DNA from: Magnolia sinica
Taxonomy: Eukaryota; Streptophyta; Magnoliopsida; Magnoliales; Magnoliaceae
Direction of reading: 5' to 3'
DNA: 64,000 nucleotides
NCBI RefSeq assembly: GCF_029962835.1
Contig: NC_080586.1
Location: forward strand, 70,929,001-70,993,000
Part shown: in pieces, positions 53,363 through 63,000 of the stretch
How the letters are laid out: every line of letters begins with the position of its first letter
Position numbering within the stretch: the stretch's first letter is position 1
Notes under the pieces: model-generated
Told to the model about the DNA's origin: nothing
The model's input: the letters and a program-made list of their open reading frames with translations, nothing else
Databases searched by the model: none
Translations under genes and position numbers: made by a program

Positions 53363-56300
53363 CTGCTCAAACGCACAAACAAAAACAAAACAAAACAAAA
53401 AAAAAAAAAAAGGAAAAAAAGAAGAATAAGCAATTGTTATAGTTGTTTAAATAACATTGTGCAAACACTTCCGATTGGTCTATGTAGGACGTGGGACCCA
53501 TATATGGCGGCCCTTTCTGGAGAAATCTGCTTATGTGGACCAATCAGAGAGTATGGTCAAGCACCTCTTTTCTTTTTTTCTTTTTTAAAATTTATTTTTT
53601 ATTTTAAACACAAGATTGGGATCGGAATGAAAGATGTATGCAAAACTTATATTTGCATATGCATACACAAATATGTAGAGGTAATGCATATTAAAAAATA
53701 AAAAATCCCATCTGGCAGTGGAGAGCTGTTTTTGTTCAGAATAACAGCACTGTGTTAGAAATGATGGATGCAGTTCCAAAACAAAACAAGGTCAACCAAT
53801 GAGGATGAGATGCAACGAGCAACTGAAAACAAGTTTCACCAGTTTCTATATGATTAAGAAGGGAAACTATACAGTCCCAATGCATCAGAACGCAAATAGT
53901 TACATGCCGTGCCCATCTGTGCAGGCGGAGCTCATGGTTGGGTGATCTGGGTCATCATCTGAAGCACCCCATTGTGAATTGGGGATATCCAGACCAAGAC
54001 CTTTTGATGAGTGGCCTACAAATAGACAGTTTAAAAAAATATTGCAAGGGACCAGGAAAAAACAAAAAGAAAAAGAAAAAAAAAAAGGCCAAATATTTGA
54101 TGGCTAGGATCTTCCAATGTGAAATGTGAAAGTTTTTGGTCCATCCACATTACCGGTGCAGTGATTAGGAACAAAGAAACATGGACCCTTTGCATGAACT
54201 GGACCCAGCAGGACACTTTTGACAATCCAATGCATCAAGATCAAGAGCCTATAATATCTCAATAAAGAAAATGTCATCTATAGACCTACCTACCATTTTG
54301 AACTTAGACAAAAGCAGAATTAACATAGGTTTTCTTTTTCTTTTTTTCTTTTTTTTTCTTTTTTTTTTTTGTGAAGGGTAACGCAAATTGTATTAAGAGA
54401 AGAAGGAAAAAACAAGAGAAATGGGAAAAACAAAAACATTGGGCTAGGGCGGCTGAGGTAGCAGACCAACTAGATGCCAAGAAACAGAAGATTACATCCT
54501 ATAAGCTTGTCTACACTAGTCGCCCATTCAACAATGCACTGTTTGACTCTATGCACTAGGGACGTAGCTGAATGCGAGTCGTTTCTAAAACATCTGCTGT
54601 TTCTCTCTTCCCAAACAGTCCACCAAACAGCCAGAAGGGCTAATCTCCAGAATTAACATTGTTATCATATATCATTTGGAAGGTCACATCACCAGGAACT
54701 TACAATGATGAATTAGTCAATCCATGCATTTCATGGACGTTAACATAACCAATAATACATACATGCATGCCCCAGATAGGAACTACTCAACCAAAGGCAA
54801 TAATGCCATAGCATCTTTCCCACCAACATGCCACTTGTGGAGGATATCCATACCATAAAAAACAGTAGGACCCACCAAGAAGATCATCTGGCATAAAAAG
54901 TAAAGCTGGTGCAATCATCATATGGACCACACTGTTGGAATCAATGGATAAATGACAGTGTGACCCACCGTACAGATCTGGCCGCCTAGTGTATTGATCA
55001 GCCTGATTTTCAAGATAGGTGATCTTCATGGTGGGGGCTATGGTTTTCATGGTATAGATGTCCTACACAAGTGGCGTGTTATAGGGAAAGATGGTATGGC
55101 ACCACTACTTGGTGTTGTTGCTTGTAAGTTATCAGTTCTCGCCCCCAAAATCTGCCAAATTGGAAGATCCTAGCCATTCCATCCTCTGCCCTTTTCAGTT
55201 CAATGTGGACCATTGCTTTATTTCTTTTCTTAACCGTCTATTTTCAGACCACAAATAAGGGTTGGGGAATATTAGCAGTCTGGACTCTGGATCATCCAAT
55301 CATGGGCCCCACTTTTACAAACTGGGGGCCCTAGGATATTTTGCATATCTCCAAATTGAGGATCATATAATGCCTCCAAAACCATAACAACCATGCATTT
55401 GATTTCTACACTTACTGCAAGGAAATGAATTCCATCCAGTCAAATGGGTTCTCCACATTATACTTCTTCGGGCACCCCAAAGCAACCTGGAAAAAAAACA
55501 ATAGGCAGCTTCAGCTAATGCCATCTGAAAATTTTGAGTTAGAAGCTAAACAGAAGAAAATGAATTTACCAGCAGACGATCTGCAACAAACTTTATGTAC
55601 TGGCTCATAAGAGCTGAATTCATGCCGATCAATGCGCATGAAAGAGCTTCACAAACGAACTCAATTTCTATTTCTACAGCGTCGTGCATGATTTGGTGCA
55701 CCCTTTGCCAGTTCAACGGCTGCTGTAACAAGCTGTAAATGAAAATAATTAGAGACCCATCCAAGGTTTTACAATTTGGTTTCAGAATGCAACCAGCCTG
55801 GGGGCTAGAACCACTACGAGTTGTTGGGTGTATGACTCATCCAGAGCATATAAATATTTTGGGTAGTATGACAAATACCACTGAGATTTTAAAAATATCC
55901 CAATAATGTCGTGAAAATTACATTAAACAATAAAATCGCAAGATTTCCAAAATATCGGCAGATGTTAAAATATTGCGTTTTTTATCATGATATTAATTCG
56001 AAAAAAAAAAAAAAAAAAATCTTAAGGAATTTGATATAAATAAATACATTTGTAATAAAATAAAAAATAAAAATTCGGCAGGATTTCCCAATAGTATCCG
56101 AGAAAACCCTCAAATTTTGAATATCACCCGAGAAATTTCCAGGTTGAGTGATTGCAGAGAACAAGATTTGTGACTGTGGTTTTAGGGAGGCAACTCAGTT
56201 TGTCCTCGAGCAAAACAAAGTTGACTTTAGTTTTGGCGAGTTTTAATTCCAAGCACTCCTCACAGAGAAACACATGGCTGCAGAAGAGGTAACGGTCGAT

Positions 56301-56588
56301 GGAAGAAACAACAGTTCACCTGTACAAAAGGCAAGCGAAATCGCAATGGAGGCCCTCGTCTCTTGAAATTAATTCATTTGAATATGTCAATCCCGGCATT
56401 AGACCCCTCTTTTTCAGCCAAAAAATGGCACAGAAGCTGAGAAGAACAGAACAAACTGTGGAATGAGAAATGCTGATATTGTACAAGGGAACAGATTGTG
56501 AAGGCTAGAAAGAAGCTACTACCTTCCAGAGAAAAAGATTCCCTCGACACAAGAGAAGGCCACTAGTCTCTCTGCAAATGAAGTAGAA
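53248..56588 (-). CDS. RNR2: Ribonucleoside-diphosphate reductase small subunit (R2), C-terminal half, five exons
   Basis: R2 holds the di-iron/tyrosyl radical that lets the R1-R2 complex reduce ribonucleotides for DNA synthesis, in the cytosol. Exons on the minus strand: 56523-56588, 56320-56436, 55570-55732, 55416-55486 and 53248-53362. All use GT-AG borders and join in frame. The product has [20 protein letters not shown], then [11 protein letters not shown] and [19 protein letters not shown]. Next are [12 protein letters not shown] and [18 protein letters not shown], then [31 protein letters not shown] and the R1-docking tail FKLDEDF. Three iron ligands are present: Glu in VEGIFF, and Glu and His in EGLH. 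The N-terminal half, with the radical Tyr and three ligands, is not in the window. Codons are intact, so the gene is probably live, with its start beyond 64000 behind a long intron. Confidence 0.9.
53363..55415 (-). other. R2 intron of about 2.05 kb with a LINE fragment
   Basis: The intron lies between donor GTAAGT at 55410-55415 and acceptor CAG at 53363-53365. It is much longer than the other introns seen (83-587 bases). It holds an L1 tail at 54330-54660 and repeat-like DNA at 54780-55330. Confidence 0.8.
54330..54660 (-). mobile_element. L1 LINE 3' end, truncated
   Basis: A T-rich run (54330-54372, the poly(A) tail on the minus strand) is followed by GTAACGCAAATTGTATTAAGAG and AAACAGAAGATTACATCC. 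The stretch ends with CCCAAACAGTCCACCAAACAGCC. The same series of blocks occurs at 63000-63260 beside the L1 frame (CGAAACAGAAGATTACAGCC, CCAGACAGTCCACCAAATAG). It is therefore a short 5'-truncated L1 copy inside the R2 intron. Confidence 0.7.
55416..55486 (-). other. RNR2: R2 exon ([19 protein letters not shown] part)
   Basis: Seventy-one bases between a TTTTTTTTCCAG acceptor and a GTAAGT donor. The exon is in frame with both neighbours. Confidence 0.9.
55570..55732 (-). other. RNR2: R2 exon ([17 protein letters not shown] part)
   Basis: One hundred and sixty-three bases. The acceptor is TTTCATTTACAG and the donor GTAAAT. The exon covers the helix with EFVCEAL and the [13 protein letters not shown] stretch. 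Confidence 0.9.
56320..56436 (-). other. RNR2: R2 exon (iron ligands EGLH)
   Basis: One hundred and seventeen bases between TGTTCTTCTCAG and GTGAAC. It carries [20 protein letters not shown] with two metal ligands. Confidence 0.9.
56523..56588 (-). other. RNR2: R2 exon (VEGIFFSG part), first exon seen
   Basis: Sixty-six bases between TTCCAATATGCAG and GTAGTA. The first base completes a codon from an upstream exon that is not in the next 7.4 kb, as far as I could read. Confidence 0.85.
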
Positions 56589-56751
56589 CTGCATATTGGA
56601 AAACTTGGAGGAATGAGAATCATCAAAAAGCACAAAATTCTATGCTTCCAGTACAAATCGGCAGCCGAAAGACAGTACATAAAGCTGTTATAGCATATCA
56701 GAATTCAACATACAGGGACTGTACAGCAGCCAGTTGCACTCTATTTGCACA

Positions 56752-56989
56752 AGTGGGTCCAAGGTTCGGTGATCCATGAGGTTGACCTCACTGTGGATGA
56801 GAGATGTCCAAAAACCTACCAGACTGGAAGATCCTAACCATTGAATTTTTGGACATTTTGGTATCATTGCTTTTTTCTTCTATTTCAGGGGTAGTATGTT
56901 TCAATCTGGGAGATTTTTGGAGGATCTCCCATCCAGATTGAGGCCCATCAGATCAACAATCTGGATCACCAAACCACATGCCCACTTCC
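56752..56989. mobile_element. MITE-like inverted repeat
   Basis: GTGGGTCCAAGGTTCGGTGATCC at the left pairs with GGATCACCAAACCACATGCCCAC at the right. Inside, AGATCCTAACCATTGAAT and TGGGAGATTTTTGGAGGATC recur in other MITE remnants (45800, 55160). About 240 bp. Confidence 0.55.
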
Positions 56990-57035
56990 ACAGACTTGGC
57001 TTATCAGGAAACTATACATGTCCTAATGCACAAGG

Positions 57036-57146
57036 AAATCCAATAGTTCCCCTGCAATATAAACTAAAACACAAGTCTGATACATCCGACACAACTTTTG
57101 AATGCACTTTACTTTTCAGGAGGAATGCACAGAATTTTCACAAATG
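57036..57146 (+). repeat. 111-bp direct repeat, left copy
   Basis: From AAATCCAATAGTTCCCC to TTTTCACAAATG, identical to 58278-58388. The two copies flank an insertion of 1131 bases. This is far longer than any transposase or integrase duplication. Confidence 0.95.
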
Positions 57147-58277
57147 GCGAATTAATCCCTTTATCTCATAGCCCAGGCCCCACATCTCATGGGTTAGGAC
57201 CTCGGCCGAACTCCCTTCGTGAGCCCCAAATCACATAGGCCGCCCACCCCGAGTGTGTCCCCGCATCTCACGGGCTACCCCACTTGAGCCCGGTGTGAAA
57301 TGCGCATTAACCACCCCTAGTAAGGAGTCTCGAACACGAGACCTCTCCCGTGGGCCCCAAATCACATGGGTCACCCACCTCGAGTGTGCCCCTGCATCTA
57401 ACAGGCGACCCCACTCGAGCCCAGTGTGAAATGCCCCTGCATTAATCCTCTCATAGCCGTTTTTTCATGAATCCTAACCCTATATTACATGATCCCTAAT
57501 TAATTTGCCCCTTTTTATCACCTTAGGGTTCCTTGAATTGAAATATGGAATACCTTTGGTTAGGGACTGGTTTTTTTGCATGGGTAGTTAATTTTAATTA
57601 CCTTTTAACTTGTTTGGTTTATAATTTTTTTAGTCCAGTCCTAACCTGTGTCGGCTTGGACCCGCATAGATTCCCCTTTAATTGAATGTTTGGATTTTCA
57701 TGTGGGATGTGGAATTTGTGTGATTGTTTCTGAATTGGTGTGATCTAAGCCTGCAATCTTGCATATCATATTTAATTTTCCATGTCCTGCATCAAATTTG
57801 GTATCAAAGCCTAGGGTTCTTATAGGGGAATTCACCACATATTTAGGGTTTAGTTTGTTTGAGTCCTTCATGCATTCAGTCCATCATATATAGCTGAATT
57901 TTAGTTACAGTGTGTAGTCTCCTTCATATAGAGTCTCGTAGGGTCATTTAGTTTTTAGACGCATATAGTTGTCATGCAGGTCCTTAGGTTGAGCAAGTCA
58001 GTGTATGCCCACACGTACGGGTCGCGGTTTCGGTTTGCACCCTACACTAAACATGGACCAATTGCAAGATGGGAGGTCTCGTGTTCGAGACTCCTCACTG
58101 GGGGTGATTAATGCAGGGACATTTTCACACCGGGCTCGAGTGGGGTCGCTTGTTTGATGCAGGGGCACACTTGGATTGGGTGCGGCTCACGGAGGAGGTC
58201 TCGTGTCTCTTCACCGGGGGTGATTAATCCGCATTTCACATCAGGCTTGAGTGGGGTAGCCTGTGGGATGCGGGGAC
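57147..58277. mobile_element. Compound insertion with inverted SINE-like ends between 111-bp repeats
   Basis: The left part (57170-57440) has two tandem units with CTACCCCACTTGAGCCCGGTG and GAGTCTCGAACACGAGACC. The right part (58060-58277) has the same units in reverse (GGTCTCGTGTTCGAGACTCC, CTCGAGTGGGGTCGC, GGGGGTGATTAATGC). GTTCGAGACTCC resembles a Pol III B box, so the units may be SINE-derived. The centre holds LTR-like DNA ending in a primer-site-like TGGTATCAAAGC at 57799-57810, followed by CTAGGGTT, as inside the 5' LTR of many LTR elements. Confidence 0.6.
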
Positions 58278-58388
58278 AAATCCAATAGTTCCCCTGCAAT
58301 ATAAACTAAAACACAAGTCTGATACATCCGACACAACTTTTGAATGCACTTTACTTTTCAGGAGGAATGCACAGAATTTTCACAAATG
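58278..58388 (+). repeat. 111-bp direct repeat, right copy
   Basis: Identical to 57036-57146. Beyond it the original DNA continues with ACCCATTATAATC. Confidence 0.95.
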
Positions 58389-58722
58389 ACCCATTATAAT
58401 CTATTATGGATAGTGTAAGTTAATAAGTCCTAAAAGACGGAAAAATCCATGGAGAGGGCACTAACTAAAGGGGGCAGTGGACAACACATGGAAAGCAGCA
58501 TTTTATGATTGATTTCTGTTTGTTGAGAATGCAAGAAGAATACGTGGCTCAAATGTCTTCACTAAGTCTCTCATATTCCTCAAAACTGTCGCTAGGGAAT
58601 TCATGCTTCAAAGAGATGCACTTCAAGATAGAATTTTCTGTTCTTTAAAACAAGTAACAATAAGAAAAAAGTTTGGGATTCAACCCGAATAAATGTTTCT
58701 CAAAAGACAACCCCAACAACTC

Positions 58723-58885
58723 CTAAGCATCATCACTATCTAAGCCTTATCCCAACTAATTGGGGTTGGCTACATGGATCGTGTTCCGTTATTCAGATTC
58801 ACGATGGAAGAAATGGCATAAGTTTGACACCGGCTGCCAACTTGACACAACCCTCCTCCTTTATCCGGGCCTGGGACCAGCAAGG
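58723..58885 (-). mobile_element. RTE-type LINE 3' end
   Basis: Plus-strand CTAAGCCTTATCCCAACTAA and TTGGGGTTGGCTACATGGAT are the complement of the well-known end GTTGGGATAAGGCTTAG of plant RTE LINEs, here preceded by a GATGATG-like tail (CATCATCACT). Upstream on the minus strand, GAGGAGGGTTGTGTCAAG and TTGGCAGCCGGTGTCAAAC also fit that family. Only the last 160 bases remain. Confidence 0.7.
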
Positions 58886-59029
58886 AGAGCACAAAACTCC
58901 CATAGACACAGTGTAGTAGACTATTACATAGGTTAATTACAATCAATCGCTATCTAATAGTCTATCACATAAGTTGATTACAATCAACGAGTTCAACAGC
59001 TCCTAAGTGTATTAGAAAAAAGCTTTTCT

Positions 59030-59530
59030 TTGAGAGGTTTCTAGAAAAAGGGCATGAGTTTTTGCGTGTTGTTATTATAATTTATTACAGTTTTTGCGTG
59101 TTGTAAATTCAGTCATACTGTAGACTCCTCCAAGATATTCTAGAGATCTCCTATGTAGTCTTGAGATTGTAATCTTGTAGATATAGGAAGATTATAGAAT
59201 CCTCATAGATAGACTTGAGAAGCCTATCATGTACTCATTCTAGTCAAGTAATACAAGTCTTCTCTTCCTTTTCTCTATTCTCCTCCTCTTTCACTAAATC
59301 TCTGGTTTCACTTGTTACATGATGTTGTATATAAGGGTTAGTCTTGTCATAGTGTAATGTACTTGTTATGTATATACAAGGTCATTAAGGGAAGTTTATT
59401 GATTGATATCTGTATTTGCCTAATATATGTCTTAATGCTCTTGTCAGTGAAGATAGATTATTCGCTCAACCTTTTATCACGAGTTTCATGATATCATAGA
59501 CACTTTCAGATCTAAGCATTTTCCACTGCT
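59030..59530 (+). repeat. Copia LTR-like remnant
   Basis: The stretch CTCATTCTAGTCAAGTAATAC with CTTCTCTTCCTTTTCTC resembles the 3' part of small Copia LTRs. A primer-site-like TGATATCATAGAC (about 59488) has two or more changes from TGGTATCAGAGC. Limits are unknown. Confidence 0.35.
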
Positions 59531-60600
59531 TTTGGACATCAAACAAGGTTATCTTTTCATTTTGTTTGTTCATCCGCATTCTGGGTTTTGAATACACTCG
59601 CTCACATGAGGCCGTATGCCGATGTCAGCAACCATACGGGTGACAAACTTAGATCTAGTCAAATTTAGATTATCGACAACTGGTTCAGGGCTGTGTCCAG
59701 GTGAACCTAAGCCCAACCTGCAAAGTTAAACCTTGAATTGGGCCAGGCCCTGGTTCATGGATGATTTTGCCAGCCTGAGCTCAAATGTCCACTTCTGTGC
59801 AAGAACCAGGCCTTTCATTAGGTGTTCCCACCATGCATGTACTGTGGCCTAAAACCAAGTCAGTCCAATCATCAGCACGGCTACAGCAGTTACGAAGGAA
59901 CAAATTATGGTGAAAAATATAAAATGTGTAATATACTACAAAAATGCCCTTGAGAAACCTACTACACGGCTACGAATGAACAGACTATGTGAAGAATATA
60001 ATATATTTTTATATTACGAAAATGCCCTTGAAAAACCTAGGCTAGGTGGACCAGCCTTGGGTTGGACTGACAAGCTTTTAGACATAAAGCACAATCTGAG
60101 TACTAAATTGGCTTGAATTTTAAGCCCAGGCCCGGCTGTTGGGCCTGATAATCCAGCCTATGCCCGAAAGCCTGACAAACCAACCTTGTCCATTGACTGT
60201 GGTAGAAAGTAGTCCCTCTCTATGGATCTCAATCTTTATTTGGTGATGATTTTTCAAATACATTTGGGGCCTGTTTGATTTCCAATTTCATATGAAATGC
60301 AAAGTAAATGAGCCATCATTGTCATTTTCAGGTGTTGTTTAAACATAAATGATGGCTCATAAATTGAGAGTCAATTACACTTGTAAAGGAATGAGTTGAA
60401 GTAAAATGTAATCATTGCATTTTCACACTATAAAACCCCCATTTTCAAAGTAATTATTGTGTAAAACAAACAATGTAATAAGATAATCATCACAGTCAAA
60501 TGCAAGTGATGTTGATGAGGACATCTGAGCACCTTTTAGAGTTTATCAGAGGAGGAGGAGAGCTGCCCTAGTTTCTTTATGGTCAGGTGATCATTACATA
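59531..60600. other. No gene recognised
   Basis: A 50-base segment with ATATACTACAAAAATGCCCTTGAG is imperfectly repeated at about 59930 and 60015. GGGGCCTGTTTGATTTCC at 60267 looks like a Harbinger end without a partner. No exon was seen. Confidence 0.4.
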
Positions 60601-60619
60601 GAGCCTATTGGGCCCAATT

Positions 60620-61010
60620 TAAACATTCGAATACGTGTTCATTTATCCATGAAGGTAAGAGGATAAAGCTAAATCCTCTTCCGCCCAAAAGAAACCCGGA
60701 GAAGGAGGACGTCAAGAAGGGTGACCCAAAAGATGTGCAGAAGTCGTGCCCTAAGTCTCTCCACATAATCAATGCCAAAGAGTTTGAAAGAAAGATAAAA
60801 TATGATTTGATGGTGTATGCCCTCGTGGCAAGAGAGGTTACACCCAAGGTTAGTATAGAGTTGCCACCTAAAGTCATTCTAGTGTTGGAGGAGTTAAGTG
60901 ATGTTTTCCCAGAGGCCCTACCGGAGAAGCTTCCACCCATGCAGGACATCAGCATGCTATCGATTTTGTCTCCAGGTCGACTCTACCAAACCATTCTCAT
61001 TACTGAATGA
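60620..61010 (+). pseudogene. Chromovirus protease-RT linker fragment, inverted copy
   Basis: The plus-strand frame (60735-61010) has KYDLMVYALVAREVTPKVS, then PPKVILVLEELSDVFPEALP and KLPPMQDISMLSI. This is the stretch just before RT in chromodomain Gypsy elements. The same stretch is on the minus strand at 61840-62160, so two copies stand in opposite orientation about 0.9 kb apart. Confidence 0.75.
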
Positions 61011-61084
61011 ACCCCACGAAGCATGCAGAATTGAAGAAGCACGTGGATGAACCCCACGAAGCATGCGGATTTCACCTCTAGCGA

Positions 61085-61194
61085 AATAAAGCTGCAATGA
61101 TGCACAAGGAGATCCGGGTCTCATCGCTGAAGCTCTGCCTCTGTGATCAACGTACTGTCAACTCTGGTCTGCCCTTCCACTTGACAAGGTACTC
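61085..61194 (-). pseudogene. Chromodomain of a Ty3/Gypsy chromovirus
   Basis: Directly after a TAG at the end of the larger frame, the minus strand reads EYLVKWKGRPE, then, with shifts, codons for TEAELQ and DLL-like residues. Together with DILDEEAVSTRHGGY before the stop this is the chromodomain found at the integrase C-terminus of chromoviruses, which targets insertion to modified chromatin. Confidence 0.7.
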
Positions 61195-61842
61195 CTAGTA
61201 ACCTCCATGTCGTGTGGAAACCGCTTCTTCATCTAAGATATCCTCCATCTCCTCTCTTCTCGTAAGTATGGATGGTACGAGTGGTAAAGGTTGAGAAGAA
61301 GGGTCAGGTAATGGCCATGGGTTATGGGACAAGTCAGGGGCATCATCATCAAAGTTCATGTGAGGGTTTGGGGAAGGTCCATGAAACGGTACAAGATCTT
61401 CCACATTAAATGTGGAACTGATGCTCATGTTAGGTGGAAAATCTATCAAGTAAGCATTCAAGCCCAGTCTTTTTAAGATTTTATATGGTCCAGCGCTACG
61501 AGCTTGTAATTTTTTAATGGTTCCATGTGGAAACCTTTTTAGACATATTCTAATCATGACTTCATCACCCATAACAAACTCTTTAAACCTATGGTGTGAG
61601 TCAACAATCATTTTGCATGTTTCATTACTTATATTGACTCTTTTTCTAATCTCCACATGCAAGTCATGCATATGTGGTGTAGATGCATGTGCAAACTCTA
61701 AATTCCTATGGAACACTAACATGGGTATGCAATCTATAGGGGTTAGAGGCTCATCTACTTGTCTTTTCATATCCACTTCCTCCCCGGGACTAATTTGATC
61801 ATGACGAAGGTTTGGTAGAGTCAACGCGTGAATGTCCCGCAC
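61195..61842 (-). CDS. Chromovirus deletion product: RT start fused in frame to integrase C-terminus
   Basis: The frame is 215 residues. The first 30 or so (MRDIHALTLPNLRHDQISPG, EEVDMKRQVDEPL) are the conserved DLVPGASLPNLPHYRMSP-type entrance of RT. At about residue 34 it changes without a stop to integrase C-terminal sequence: LTPIDCIPMLVFHR, HDLHVEIRKRVNISNETCKM, FKEFVMGDEVMIRICLKRFP, KLQARSAGPYKILKRLGLNA (GPY/F module) and ISSTFNVEDLVPFHGP. The whole RT palm, RNase H and integrase catalytic core are missing, about 2.5 kb in a complete element. It ends at the chromodomain (EEMEDILDEE). No catalytic activity is possible. Whether it is expressed is unknown. Confidence 0.8.
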   Translation of the reverse strand: MRDIHALTLPNLRHDQISPGEEVDMKRQVDEPLTPIDCIPMLVFHRNLEFAHASTPHMHDLHVEIRKRVNISNETCKMIVDSHHRFKEFVMGDEVMIRICLKRFPHGTIKKLQARSAGPYKILKRLGLNAYLIDFPPNMSISSTFNVEDLVPFHGPSPNPHMNFDDDAPDLSHNPWPLPDPSSQPLPLVPSILTRREEMEDILDEEAVSTRHGGY

Positions 61843-62840
61843 GGGTGTAGGGTCAACCGATATATCTTTTGGAATAACATAAACTCATCCAATACCGGAC
61901 TCACCTCGGGTGATAACTCTACACTACCCTTGAGTGTAACATCAGGTGGCATCTTCATAATAACCTTAAGTGTAAGCTCACTTGCCACATGGGCATACAT
62001 CGTCAAATCAATTTTAGTCTCTTTCAGATTCTTCGGCATTAACTATAGGATGAGACTCAAGCTAGAGTTTCGTCACATCTTCAGTACCACATTGCTTTTG
62101 GGCGAGAGAGGCTTCAAGCAAAAAGATTTGCCTTCAAACAGAAACGAACATGTATTTGAGTGACCGAATAGTGTTGCATCCCTGTCATACAACCAAGGCC
62201 TGCCCAAAATGATGTGGCCTATATCCATAGGCAAAACATCACATCACAACGTATCCGTATAAGAACCAAACCGAATGGGAATAGGACAACGCTGAGAAAC
62301 CGAAATCGAAGATGCATCAACCCATGAGACTCAATAAGGCTGAGGGTGAGGAACGACTAGCATAAGTTAGCAACCCACGATTCTAGCAGAGATCACATTA
62401 ATGCAACTACTACTATCAATAATCACCTTGCAGTTTTTGCCACCACACTTGTTACAAGTGTCGAAAATTGAATTCCTACACCAATCATCACTTTCTAGAA
62501 TCTAGCTCAAGGCACGGCTAACAATTGCAAGTGGCACAGTCTCAACTTCTTCAATTTCCCATATACGAAATTCATTTTCCAAAAAAAAAAAAAAAACTTC
62601 TTCAATTTGATCCCCGACTTGTGATTGAACATCTTCCCTAGTGTCGAGGTTTGCCTGAAAAGAGGCTTCAAGCTGATCGACATGCACATTGGTCACGGTC
62701 AATTGAGTCACAGTGGTCCTATTGTGTGCTTCAATGGCCGTCAGACGGTGGTTGATAGCATTAAGGGACTCAACAATCTGCTCTAGATTCATAGTGGGAT
62801 GTAGACCAAAGTCACGTCCAAAACGAGTAGGCATACACAA
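61843..62840 (-). pseudogene. Chromovirus gag start and protease, decayed
   Basis: The gag start (62502-62840) has MNLEQIVESLNAINHRLTAI, then a coiled-coil-like run, then VQSQVGDQIEEV interrupted by a poly-Phe run from an A tract at 62580-62596. A protease follows across frames: CNKCGGKNCKVIIDSSSCIN (the active site is normally DGGSC or DSGSC), then LPMDIGHIILGRPWLYDRDA. The linker 61840-62039 has KIDLTMYAHVASELTLKV. Most of the gag capsid is missing between the start and the protease. Confidence 0.7.
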
Positions 62841-63000
62841 GGCAACTCTAAGGGGAAAGCCTAAATCCTAGGGTAATGTTATGACAAACACAAAACCAAC
62901 CTAGAGATAAAATTGGACACACTAGAGACACTAATATGAAAATTCAGCAAGCTGTTATCCTGAAATACTACCCTGAAATTTCAGCAAAATGGCAATTATT

